Source: Cotesia glomerata
Taxonomy: Eukaryota; Arthropoda; Insecta; Hymenoptera; Braconidae
Length of the DNA: 64,000 nucleotides
Direction of reading: 5' to 3'
Assembly: GCF_020080835.1 (NCBI RefSeq)
Contig: NC_058159.1
Location: 6,448,001-6,512,000, forward strand
Positions within the stretch are counted from its first letter, which is position 1, and each line of letters begins with the position of its first letter. This document shows positions 10,578 to 22,782 of this stretch, in pieces. The notes beneath the pieces are model-generated. The model ran no database searches and had not been told where the DNA came from. It saw only the letters and a list, made by a program, of their open reading frames with translations. Both the position numbers and the translations under genes were made by a program.

Positions 10578-13500
10578 ATAGCTGTAAAAATGTAAAAGAT
10601 TTGATCCTCAGAGATGTAGCTAGAAATGTTTGTTTTAAAAAGCAGCTCTAATTTTTCCCCGTGAGTTCTTACACATTTTCCCTTTTAAAATCCCGTGTCT
10701 AAGCAGATATGGAGTAATAATAGTGCGGGTTGCCTCTAACAAGGTCCAAGATCATTATATTTGCACTCGGATTAATAATGAAGCTCACGCTATATATCCA
10801 TGATATATGGTACATTTTATACAAACATATAGATATATAAGGCTAGTTAGAGAACCGAAAGCGAGAGCTTCAACAGTGTGCTCGGGATTATTTACTTCGG
10901 GAATTAAAAATCCCTTCGCAGCGAAGCAAATTCGAAAGGCTCCGGCGAACCATAAAGCCGACGTAGAGAAACATCCCCGGTGAATTAGCTCGCGTGTATC
11001 ATCGTTCTTCATCTCTACTCGCCCACTGGGTGCTCCGGTAATTTCTTCTCCCTCGCTCTCTCCCTTTATCATTCGACATCCCTACTCAGTTGTTTCGAGG
11101 GAGGTTGAGACTGCCGATTAGTTTCACTCTTCAATTCATGTCCATGCTCCGTCGGTTTCACCTGCCCTCCGGGAATACCGTGCCAAGAAAAATGAGATAA
11201 AACTTGGGTGGTTGGATTCTGTATAAAAAAATTATTTATTTGAAAGGGGTTTTTAAATTATCTTATAAATTCTTTTCATATATACATAAACTCCTAAGCA
11301 CATTATACTTAAGCTCATTACTTTGTTAAATAATATATTTCTAGCATATTCATATTTACATTATATCTGCTTAAATACATTTTAATATTTTATCTAATAA
11401 ATTACAGTGTTATTTTTTAATACTCTCTCTTCCGTAAAATAAATTAAGCACATTAAATTTTTTTTAAAAAAGTAATAATTATCATTGTTTAAAAATCTTT
11501 ATAATTTGAAAAAAAAAAATTCACAAAGAATAAAATCGACCCGAAACTTTATTTTATAAACACTTTATAAAATCAATTTCATCCCTCTCGCTTCTTCTTT
11601 TATAAGCTCGAGTCTCACAGTGTAAATGTTTGCACTTTAATTAATATTACTTAGCTCCCTCTGACTTATTTGACCATTCGAGATTCCAAAACCTGTAAAT
11701 ATATTTATAAAGCGTGAGAAATTAACTAAGAGTTGAAAATAATAAATAAATTCATTTGGACAAAATGTATGAATTATGTGAAGATAAATAAGTATAATAG
11801 AAATAGAAGCTACTGAAATTAAGGGTACTGTGGTCAAACACAGACTATGAATTACAGCTCGTAATAACTTACGACGGCTTACCAAACCCTCAGAATTAAG
11901 GACAATTGCGGATGGCTCTGTCTTGCTGACTTATATAAATATCCCTGTTACAAAGGACATCTGCGAAGTAATTTAATAATGAATACCTTGTAATCTTTGC
12001 AATTGAATTTTATTAATATTTACTTTCATTTTTATTTTATATACATACTTTATAAAATAATGTATTAAAAAAATATCGATAAAAATTACAATAAATTTTA
12101 CAAAAAAAAATCACAATTACCGAACTAAATAAAATTTGAAAATGAAAATTTAATATTTTATTTTGGGTAATAAATCTTAACGGTGTGGTCTAACATGACA
12201 ACGGTGAAACCACTCCCTTGGTAGTGATGTGATCAGCTAAAAACGCAAACGTGGCCGAAACCCACCCTCGTAACTGAAACTAAAACTCTTAAACTCACGC
12301 GCGTCTTTTCCGTCTTATTCGCCTTTCGTTTCTCTTTTGGCTTGGTATCGTCTTTGCCTTTGCCTTTGGCCTTTGCTTCCATTTCGGTCTTCTATCTGTA
12401 TCTGGATGAATACTTGGACGGTCATATAGAACTATACCTTCTTTTTTTTCCACTCGTACTATGTGAACAGACTGGAGGAACGTATAAGGTATCCGTCTTA
12501 TTGCCTAGTGGATCTTCCAATCCCGTAATCCCGGAAAGACCTCCCATCGTTATTCCATACGATTCAGTCTTCCGTTTTCTCGCTGTCAGGAAGTTCTCTG
12601 GTCATAACGATCGAAAGTAAACCTCGGCGCCAACCTCGGTATCACACATTTCTCGGTAGTAGTGGATAATAATAAATCATATGCCATCAGAGAAAATAAT
12701 TGCACCCTAAAAGTATTATGATATTAATTATTCGGCTGTCCCGTTAAAAAAATTATTTTTATGTCTAAATTCAATTTTTTATTAATTTATAGTATAAATT
12801 TTCTTTCTTATCAGGTAAAGGGGAAAAAATAAATTTTAAAGTTTTTTAATTGTTCATCAATAAATACACATTAATTTTTTTAATTACACCTAAATGACAC
12901 CAATTAAATTTTCTTAAATATAATTGAACTAATGAAACTTAATTTTGTTAATTATTTTTTAATAACAATTTTATACTTAGAGAATTCCTGATTCGTATAT
13001 ATAATCGAAAAATTTCATTTTTAATTATTATAAAATATAAAATTAATAAAAAATCATTACATTTACCCGGATTAAAAATAGTTAAAAAAAGTACACAATA
13101 ATATTAAAACTAATAACAAAATAAATACCATTAAAAGTTATCATAGAAAATAATAACTATAAAGTTCTCAACTGGTTTCTGAAAGTAAACTATAATTAAA
13201 ATTCCCAATAAAACTCTTTAGCTCACCGTAAACATCGGCGTCTAAATGCAAATACCCGAGTAAAGTCTGGGCAAACAATAACTTTAAATAAAATGTATAC
13301 AGTAGCAAAAACATAAACTTGGATCCAGCTACTCAACTCGATCGGAGCACCAGCTACTACTATAAACTATATACTGGTACAGGTACACCAACGATATAAC
13401 TCCGTATAAAAGTTATAGCATAGGCTCTACTCCAGCATCAGCTCGATTCGATCCAACGTCAGATGTAACAAGAAATAAAATAACTTCACCGAGTTGTCGT

Positions 13501-15359
13501 TGCCTTCTCTAATTATATTGACTTACAGACTTAACTTCAGATGTTTTATCAGTAACAACTTGAGGAAAAATAACTATACAGGTATTGAAATTCATGTAAC
13601 AAGTCTTAGTCGCAAACAAGATATATCTTGACGCAACATAAATAAATTTTTTTACATTTATTGTTTATTATTTTTATTATCAGGCTTTTATAACTTTTGT
13701 TGAAGGCCACAACCGGGCTAGTAACGACAATCATTAAAATTTTCATCTTTTTTTTCTCTGAAATTTAAACTAATGGCTCAAAAAAGTAATATAAATATTT
13801 TGCACGCCTCTAGCGTGATCACAGACATAAATTTTCTAAAGTAATTTATTTTTTATTTTATTGACAAGCCTTAAAAAATTTTGTGCAATAGAAAAAATAA
13901 TTTTACAATTTTTTTAAACTAAATTCCCATCAATAATTCATACGACCGGTTCTGTTAGACGAATTAGACGAAAGATCTCACGGCATTAAATAAACTTGGA
14001 TAGAGCGATAATATTATAAGAATCATCAATTATTTTATTTGTTAAATATTTTTCCCTTGGTGTCGGTATTATTACATTACATTAGTCTTTAAAGTTCACA
14101 TCACTTAGACAGTTCACACTTGTACTTATATTTATTGTTATTATTTATTGGAAATGAGGCGTTAACTCAACAATGACGATGAGGAAAAGATTCCGCGAGA
14201 TAACAATGAAAATAATAGATAACTATGTATAATATATCAAGCACAATAGAATGAGAATATATAGAATAGACATAACATTAACAGGAACGTAACATGTCAA
14301 ACGTGTTGATCAGCACAAGAGCCTTTCGATAACACTCAGCGACCTAACTCTGGACCATTAGCTATCCGTATTGATCACATATCAGACATCAGACATCACA
14401 GATCACACATTAGACATTACACGTATACACGACACACAATACACTGGTACATCCACTATCCTACATAACACCGTGCCTGGTCTCTCTCAACTAGACAATT
14501 CATTGTGGATAAGATTGTTTTGCGTAGGTTACAATCGTGATTGTGCTATCGCACGTGATAAATGTCGACAAACTTCTGGGTGTCAACATTTTGTGTTTTC
14601 AGGGGTGATTAATTTATTTTTCTCCTTGCGTTTTAAATTATCGGAGACGCTAATGCTGAGGTTTATTGTTTTTTACACTGCAGTATGTTGTGTCTATGCA
14701 CTTTCGATGAATCATTGCATATTTAATGTAATCCTATCGCAGTTTAGGCGCGGGGGCGAAATTTATTATCAAAGAGTTCGGATAATTAATTATTCCGGCA
14801 ATGATTCATTGTTCATCAGCTCAGTCCTTTGATTTCATCATATTAATCAAATTTTAGTTAATGAATAAATATTTTGTCATTGTTGATGGCTGTTTCATCT
14901 CTTTATTCGTACCGAGCAATAACCGAAAACGAGCAGCCTATGACAAATCACGATCCACTCAAGTTCTTACAGACTAATAACCCTAGCCAGATAACTATAG
15001 TGTCAAACGGAAAACCCGATCCATCTCTTCTTACTTTTAATTAAATACGCTATTTTGTATCATTTATAATTCCCTTCCTTCTTCGTCAAATCTTCAAGAG
15101 CGAGTATAATTTTTTTTTAATATAATCAAATGCAATATACGATAAATACACAATCAGGGAATCCCGTTTTATGTATTTAAAAAATGTAACTACTGAAACT
15201 CATGATTGTGCTTTCCCCGTTTTAGCAAAAAAAATAAAAATACTTTGTGTACAAACGTAATTGATGAAATAAAAATAGCTGGGATTCCCGATTGGCAGGA
15301 ACATGTTATCAATAAAACAAGTTATCGATTGTTTGCTTGCTTTAAACGAGTTTATTCAG
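10578..15359. other. Gene-free stretch with several GC-richer islands
   Basis: No coding region I can support. GC-richer islands occur at about 10690-11210, 12180-12660, 13200-13500 and 14290-14780, between very AT-rich tracts. Frames at 12342-12620 and 14371-14832 lack domain evidence; the latter has an internal Met at 14653 followed by a hydrophobic segment resembling a signal peptide, but nothing else supports it. Confidence 0.5.
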
Positions 15360-15387
15360 TATAAATATAAATACACTAACAATCAGT
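15360..15387 (+). promoter_or_regulatory. TATA box and initiator of the knottin-like gene
   Basis: TATAAATA at 15360-15367 is followed by an arthropod-type initiator TCAGT at 15383-15387, which would put the transcription start near 15385, about 25 bp downstream of the TATA box. The implied 5' UTR of about 74 bases leads to the ATG at 15459. Confidence 0.65.
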
Positions 15388-15458
15388 ACAACTGACTCAG
15401 TAGAGAGAATTTTCTTCATTGAGTTGCGTTTTTTATTGAAAAGATATACCTAATCGAA

Positions 15459-16680
15459 ATGATTTCTAACCAAATTCTTCGGTTCATTATTACTGCGTTA
15501 TATTTGACTGTGCTCATTAAAGTTGTTATTGGAAAGTGTTTAAAGAAAGGTTTGATGGTATGTATTAATATAAATATATTTCAATTGTTTAAGGAAGTAC
15601 GAGCATTAAGACAACTTTTGATAAAAGGCTTGATTTTTTTTTAATATGAAGTTTAAATATGTCTAAACGAATTCCGAAAATTTGAAAGAGATTGCCCGAT
15701 TATTTAAATAAATAATTAACTTTGAAGTTGAGCAATTTAACATTGGTCGGTGAATATTTTTAAAAAACTTATGGATGAAAGTAAATATATTAGTGGTAAA
15801 TTTAATTCAAAAAATGTACACTTGCCCAACTAATTAAAATGTATTAATTAAAAGAAAAATAAATGCCGTCATTAGCAAATGTTAAATGTACATCTATATA
15901 TTGAGAAAAATCATATGGTTAGTGCTTTCCCAGTGTTCCCAGAAACTTTTGCTTGTCTGATCGACACAGTGCCGTCAAATTATCGGATCTTCTGAAAAAT
16001 TATCGTACGCACAAAAAAAAAATTTTAAACTTAAGTTCTTGACTAAATTTACATAGTTTAAATTTTTTTTATGCCAAAATATTTTCATTTAAAATTCGGA
16101 CATAAATTTACTCTTGAAAAATATTTACAAAAAAAATGTTTCTTCATGAAATGAAATCAAATAAAAAAATAATCAATTTTATATATTGATTCATATTAAT
16201 TTATTAAACATTAGCATAACAAAATAAACTGTGTAGGGCGATAGGGCACCCGCGGGGTGCTGCATACTTCGAGCAGGTAATAAATGAAAGTTAACCCGCA
16301 TGGATAAGAATGAAAATCAAACATATCGAAAATTATCGTACAATTACCGTACAAGACTCATTTTATCGTAACTTTTCGTCACATAATCAAAGTCGGATGT
16401 ACGATCGTATAATGCTTCAAATTATGTGACGTTTACGATAATTATGTGACGGATGGGAACACTGTGCTTTCCCCTTACCGCGCTAGAGTCGATACTTATC
16501 CCCACCCTGCCTAGCGCTCATACTTCCTTAAGAATAAATTTAGTTAAAATTTTTTTAACAAATATGTTCAATCAAAAACTGAATTTAATTTTTATATTTT
16601 TTCAGTGTCATCAAAACAGTGATTGTTGTTTGGAATGGTGTTACAGACCCCCATTACAACTTCATAATATTTGTGATTAA
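15459..16680 (+). CDS. Secreted six-cysteine peptide with inhibitor-cystine-knot spacing (two exons)
   Basis: Predicted 57-residue secreted precursor. Exon 1 is 15459-15557 (33 codons, ending in phase 0 at a GTATGT donor); exon 2 is 16606-16680, after a pyrimidine-rich acceptor ending TTTTTTCAG, and stops with TAA. Residues 1-25 form a hydrophobic signal peptide with likely cleavage after Gly25. The mature part of about 32 residues has six cysteines at 27, 34, 40, 41, 45 and 56, that is C-x6-C-x5-CC-x3-C-x10-C, the classic knottin framework. Exon 1 encodes the signal and Cys1; exon 2 encodes Cys2-Cys6. TATA box, initiator and an AATAAA at 16759 complete the unit. Knottins in insects serve as venom or salivary components, protease or phenoloxidase inhibitors, antimicrobials or neuropeptide-like molecules; the sequence does not say which. 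Splicing was inferred by eye and no homologue was identified. Confidence 0.72.
15931..16464. repeat. Inverted-repeat-bounded insert in the knottin gene intron
   Basis: CAGTGTTCCCA at 15931-15941 is repeated inverted at 16454-16464. Near the right side are several copies of ATTATCGTAC and AATTATGTGACG-like words in both orientations. This looks like an old MITE inserted in the roughly 1.05-kb intron. Confidence 0.45.
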
Positions 16681-16758
16681 TGACTGTTTGAGGTTAACTA
16701 CTAATTAATTATAATAATGTAAACTCATTAATTGAATTCTATAAGAAGATACATATTA

Positions 16759-16764
16759 AATAAA
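16759..16764 (+). terminator. Poly(A) signal of the knottin-like gene
   Basis: A canonical AATAAA lies 79 bases after the stop codon, in AT-rich DNA with no other gene nearby to claim it. Confidence 0.55.
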
Positions 16765-19700
16765 ACTTCCTTGAAATAAATTTTCAATGTGCTCAAATGA
16801 ATTGATGTTAAACATTAACCCACACGGAACATAAAAATTGAATATAATAAATATATGTGATACAATGTAGGAAAATTTATAATCTCGATTTGTATAATAA
16901 ATCATTTTAAATTTAAAAAGCCACATGGCACTCAAAAATTGCACTTCCGTCATGTTTTCATTTGAAAATTGAGTTTGAAACTTTTCATTTTTCACAATAA
17001 GCCATTCTGAATACATTATACTCACACGCGAGTACATACATACATACTTGTTTTTATAACCATCCTGCACCCCAAGTTAAAAAGTATGCTCCCATATCGA
17101 TTCGACTTCCGCTTTAAATACGTCAGCTCGAGATATATATGCGAAAATGTCACAGGGAACAATATTTTTCTACCCTCTAACTAATGATTTTTAAGATTGT
17201 TCATACGAAGTACACGAACCGTGCAATATATAACGTAATATTCTCTCAGTCAATTTACATTCGATATTTGATTGTGAAAAAAGAAAAAGGAGGAAAAATA
17301 TATGTGATCCGGGATCATTTGTCGTACTTTACAAATCTACTATGTACTATTGAATATAAACTATTGTACTTACATACGCTCATGGAAACTTTACTGTCAT
17401 AAATCACGATTTTTATTTCGAAAAGTATATCATTAAAAAACAGTGGCAATGTTTTATATTTTTTAATAATTAATACAATCGATTTTCTTGAGAAATTTTT
17501 TCAACATAACGCGAAAGATTTTTTTACATGATTTTAACATATATATCAGTGTAAAGAATTTCATTAAAAGAAAATTTTTGATGAAGATCAAACAAGTGGT
17601 ATACCATAAACGTGGAATAATAATAATAAATGTAGTTAATCTGAGTAATGTGGTCGAGTAATTCGGACCACAACTTAAAAAATAATGTATCAGCGCTGTA
17701 CTATAACACACAATAATTCTCTCATAATAATACTTAGGACGGTACAAAGTTGAATCATTTACGAAGCTAATTTAGTGCTGTGATGAGTTGATATATCCGA
17801 AAATTTGATATATTCTAAAATCTCTATTTCCATTTCCCGGCGGTACTTCGATATTACGAAATTCAGATGCGTGAAATGTGATCGTAAATGAAGCTTGAAA
17901 TATACACGTATAACCCATTGTTATACTGTGTTTATCGATCCTTCGCCATTTTAATAAACAAAATTATTTATACGTACAAATAAACTTAAAATATCCTTCT
18001 TATGAAAATTTAAAAAATTCATTCCTACTGTAATAATAAATTCAAATTTACAAAAGCGATATCGTTTCTCGCCAGAGTAATATCAATAATAATAATCCAG
18101 GAAATACCTATAGAACAAAATTCCACATATATTAACACCATCATTTGCAACATCTGCGCTCACATGAATAGTCTATAAACTGTAAAGTTTATTTATACTA
18201 GTTTTTTATTTTCATTTTCCTCGGCGCATATACATAACCTGGATTCTTTTCTCGGGGATAAAATCATCCCGTCTCTCCTGCAATTCAACTTTCAATATCG
18301 AGTACTTTGAGCAATTCAATATTATCTACAAGTGATCAATATGTCACATATATTACTTTATGCATTTCCAAAACTACAAACAGCACTTTCAATTTCTCTT
18401 TATTACGTTCTGCACCTTTTATTTTTTCCTTTCTCTAGCTACTGACGCTTCTTTCCGTCTTACCATACCCGAATAAATATTAAATTAAGTATAGAAGATA
18501 AAGTAAAATCACGCGATACCAATTTCTTGCAAAATTGAAGTATGATCTTCGACTTTTGTTCTTCTGTATAATAAAATAGTTATAGAGAAAAATGATCCCA
18601 TTTGTTTTATTAAATATTAGTCAGAGTTAGATAAAATTTATCGCTTACATGTGTAGGTTCTGTACGCGAGATTATAAAATACTGTATGTGACATTGAATT
18701 GTAGTGGGTTTTTATCTAAAAAAAAATCCATAAATAATTTTCACCCTACATAATTCGGTTTAATGTAAGCAATTTCGAGTAATGTGTGTTGTGTGAACGT
18801 GTATTGTAAAAATCGTTTCACTAAATATCTTGCAAATCTTCAATACAAAAACGGGATAACTTCCGCTTATCTTCCGCCTACGAATTCAGCGATCATAAAA
18901 AATTGGATGTGAAAGACTTATCGCACACTCTGATCCCATGTCGGGTTTTATCTTTCGACGAATGAAAAAAATAATAATAAAAAAATAACCTTGCTAAGAT
19001 AATAAAAAAATAAATTGAATCTTCTTAGTCCTCAGTCAAGCTACTCCTGCCGCGGTGAGCCCTGAGAAATGACAATTTTTTTAAATAAAAATAAAAACAC
19101 TCACGGTCTTATGAAATATTGAAGATTTTGTTCTGTTTATACTAAAACTGTTGCAATGTTTTTATTTTTTAGTTATTTTCTCAAACTTTAATACTTTGAA
19201 TTATTACAATGCAATTTTATTATTTATTGCGATAAAAGTAGAGATCAATATCGGATCTGTTTTATTCAGATCGACTTATCATAATTTTTTTTTCTTTTCT
19301 TCCAACAAATATCTGCATTAATATATTAATATATTAATATATTAATATATTAATATTTATCGATATTTTTGTGTACTTATAAAACTTGAGTTTATATAAA
19401 TAAAAATTTTGACCTTCAATAAATAAAAAAAAAATTGGAAAATCCAAAAGTGCACGACTCATAATGCTCATTTAATTATAAAATATTAATAAAACAAAGA
19501 ATGAAAAAAAAAAATATATAAAACCGCTAAAAAAAACAGCTGTACTAGGAAGGTAATGCACAGGCGCCCTTGGTGGAATAAATGTACATAATATCTATAG
19601 ATATAGATATATCACCATCCATGTTAATTTTACATGGATATATATAGATATACAGTCTTGTAGTTTTCGTTTTTTATTAATTGTAATTAAACGACACTGA

Positions 19701-22138
19701 ATTAATTAGCCATTCACATTCGGTGACCTACAATTGTCGATTAGAATTAAAAAAAAAAAAAATTAACTCAAATAATGGATTTTTTCACAAGTTACAGTGC
19801 TCCGGAGTTTCATACATGACGGACAGGAAAATTTTTTGACCTAATTTGATATTTTTTCCGTTTTTATTGCACTAAATCAATTTTTAAAAAGTATGGAATT
19901 AATCTCCATTAAATTATCTCGACAATAGTATGCAAAATATCTTGGCTATAATAATAAAAATAGTTGCCAAAATGAGACGAAAAAAATTTTTCAATCGTAA
20001 AGCACTCTCTGATGCTTTGCATCATGAGTCGTGCAAAAAAAATCTTAAGATGAAGAAAATAAGCTAAAGTTATTGTTTATTATTGAGTAATTTAAAAACC
20101 TAATAAAAATAAATAATAAAATGAAATTAGTTATGGTAAAATTGAAATCCGCTTTCTATTCAATCCGATAAGGAGAAAAAAGTATATTAGCTATTGATAA
20201 ATGAAATACGATAAAGCATAATCGAAATGTAACTCTGACATTATTGATTACAAGTGTGTAAATATGTATATTTATAAGATGGATGTGGATGGGAGCCCGG
20301 AAATATTATCCAGTCAATCAGAAGGTAATAAGCATAGTACAGAGTATACAGAATCATTGATAGCCCGATACGCGATACTGTACGATTGAATCAGGTTTTC
20401 GATGGCGTACTACGTGTCGCTTGATACGTGTCGTTACGATCGGTTGCTACTCTATCCACAATCCTCTATACCCCCTATACTCGGCCTTATTACTATTCTC
20501 AGTTGACCGTATAGTGCTAGGACGGGTTTGGTATGGGCTAAAGCCAGGAGCCTGCAGCCTGCAGTGTTGTTTATGATCGAAACCCATTTGCGATGCGAAA
20601 CTACAATGCGTATCCTGGTGTGCTGCTGGGATGCATCCGTGCGTTAGAAATTGAATGTCGATGAGCACGTACCCGTGTCATTGATCTCTGCATTAAACTT
20701 TAAGCTGGAGATATTGCGAAAATAGTTCTGATCTCTGTTTTGATCTGATCCAATTGATATATAATCATAATCACAATCACAATCAATAAACAATAACCAT
20801 AAATAAATTACAATCGGAGTAGCTCCAGTATCGACCTAAATTGAATCATAAAACATATTTATTATTTGTTATTTTATTTTAATATCCAAAGTTTATTTTG
20901 ATCTCTTATTTATTTTAAAATTAATGTAATATTTATTTACAGTTTAAAAATTAAAAAGATTTTACCAGATTTGTTATATAAAAAAACATTTATGAATGTA
21001 ATTATTATTATAATTATAAAAAAATGATTTGATATCATAAAACCTCCTTTTAATTTTCTGAAATAATAACGAAAATAATTATCCATCTTTTATAATAATA
21101 ATAAATAATTAATGCTCATTAACGTGTAATATTCTTATCACTTTTATAGATAATTAAACTACAGAGTTGTTAATTAGGTTATCGAGTTTTCGTCACACGT
21201 TAAATTACCTCACTGTAATGAATCACTCGTTTTTTTGCAAAATACACGTAATTACAGACTAACTCGGTAGGTACATAACGTGTTATCATATTATAATACT
21301 CGAGTCATTAATTAAAACAGTAAACTATAAAACTGGTTCATTGCTCAGTACACGAAAATTAATCAACGCATCGCGATCAAGAATATTATCTTCATCGCTA
21401 TCATTTTTACTTTAAACTTTACTCGAGGTTAATCATAAATTATCATCTCAAATAACAGCCTAGCAGTGCTTTAATTAATTAGTAATCTCTGAAATCATCA
21501 TTATAATTTTGTAAAAATTTGTCATATTGAAAAAGATTATAATTAAGCTCTCATACGAACATGCTGATAGATATTTTCTTATTTTTATCTTTATCCTTCG
21601 GAGGATTTCAATTACAAAGTTAAAAGAGAACAATTTTTATGACAATATCTGAGAAAAATATAAGAGCTCACTTTAATTTATTTAATAAATGTTTATTGAA
21701 AATGAGACAATTTCCCGGTAAAATAACTTTTTTATTATGTATTACGGTCTGGTCCTTTGAAACAAGTTTGATTTTAAAGAAAATGCAGCAATTATTTGAA
21801 AATAATTGAATAAAAAAAAAAATGTGTATGTGTGTGTGTGCAAGTCACACACGGTAGAAGTGAAACTTTCGAAAAGTCCCTGATTAAATATACTCATTGA
21901 AAAGTATTGAAAAAATAAACAATCTCTTCATGTAAACTGTATATTTAAAATACATAAAAAAAGTATTAGGATTATTGAAAACAATTCAAATCTCATCATT
22001 TTCAATACTTTTCAATTAGTATTTTCAATCAAGGGTAGGCTACGAGAGATTGAGATAGATATAGAGTGTCAGGAGTATTAGGATAAATGTAAGGTTTATT
22101 ATTTTTCACCGAGCCTAAAAATCATTTAATATTTTAAT
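16765..22138. other. Gene-free AT-rich stretch
   Basis: Nothing I can support as a gene. An 8-bp microsatellite sits at 19317-19356. GC-richer complex sequence occurs at about 20280-20700 without a credible reading frame. Short frames (such as 16756-17070 and 17463-17747, minus strand) are AT-driven. Confidence 0.5.
19317..19356. repeat. ATTAATAT microsatellite
   Basis: Five tandem copies of the 8-bp unit ATTAATAT. Confidence 0.9.
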
Positions 22139-22302
22139 GGGCTTGTTCAAGTTTACTAAGTTCTTCGCTGGACTGAGCTTAGATTAGTATAACTTGCATT
22201 GTTTTTTTTATAGATATTCTTTAGAGAGAATGTAGTCACTTTTAGTTTTTGGTACATGATCTGCTAAGATCTCCCAAGAGCTTAGTAAACTTGAACGAGC
22301 CC
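22139..22302. mobile_element. 164-bp MITE with GGGCTTGTTCAAGTTTACTAAG termini
   Basis: The left end GGGCTTGTTCAAGTTTACTA is repeated inverted at the right end (TAGTAAACTTGAACGAGCCC). Both sides are flanked by AAT, a possible 3-bp target duplication. The same terminal sequence, with GGCTGCGTTC, bounds the larger structure at 55122-56817, which also has AAT on both sides. Confidence 0.72.
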
Positions 22303-22439
22303 AATGTAAACAATTATATTACATATATTACATTAAGTCTCTATATTGTCACATTGAACAAATGACACGAGAGGTTTATAGTAACTGAAATAGAAAACAA
22401 ATGCTCTAGTTTCAATTTGATTTATATATCTTTGGGGTC

Positions 22440-22782
22440 ATAATTTACAAGTAGGGTCAACCCCATTTTGGGCCATAACTAAGTGAAAAATTAAAACCTT
22501 TTAATTTTTTTTATTCTGCTTATTTTTACGGCGCATTTAAGATAAAAATGTCGTGAAAGAAAAAAAAATGATTTCGATAGCTTTTTTGCCTTCGAAAGGA
22601 AAAAATTTTGGCTTTCATTTTTTTGGATAAAATTTCTATTTGATCTTTTTTTGATGTTTTAGATATATATTTTTTTAAAAAGTACATAAAAAAATGAACA
22701 ATTTGAAAAAAAAAATTGTTCAATTTTATAAGAAAAAAAAATTAACATGGCTTAGCTTGGATTGATCCCACTTGTAAATAAT
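22440..22782. mobile_element. MITE-like element with ATAATTTACAAGT termini
   Basis: ATAATTTACAAGTAGGGTCA at the left is matched inverted by TGATCCCACTTGTAAATAAT at the right, and the inner GGCCATAACTAAG / CTTAGCTT parts also roughly correspond. The interior is A-rich with no coding capacity. Confidence 0.55.

Noticed and set aside
14371..14832. 153-codon plus-strand frame with several cysteines and an internal signal-peptide-like segment
   Set aside because: Cysteines do not form a known framework, the signal-like segment is internal, and no promoter or splice signals support it.
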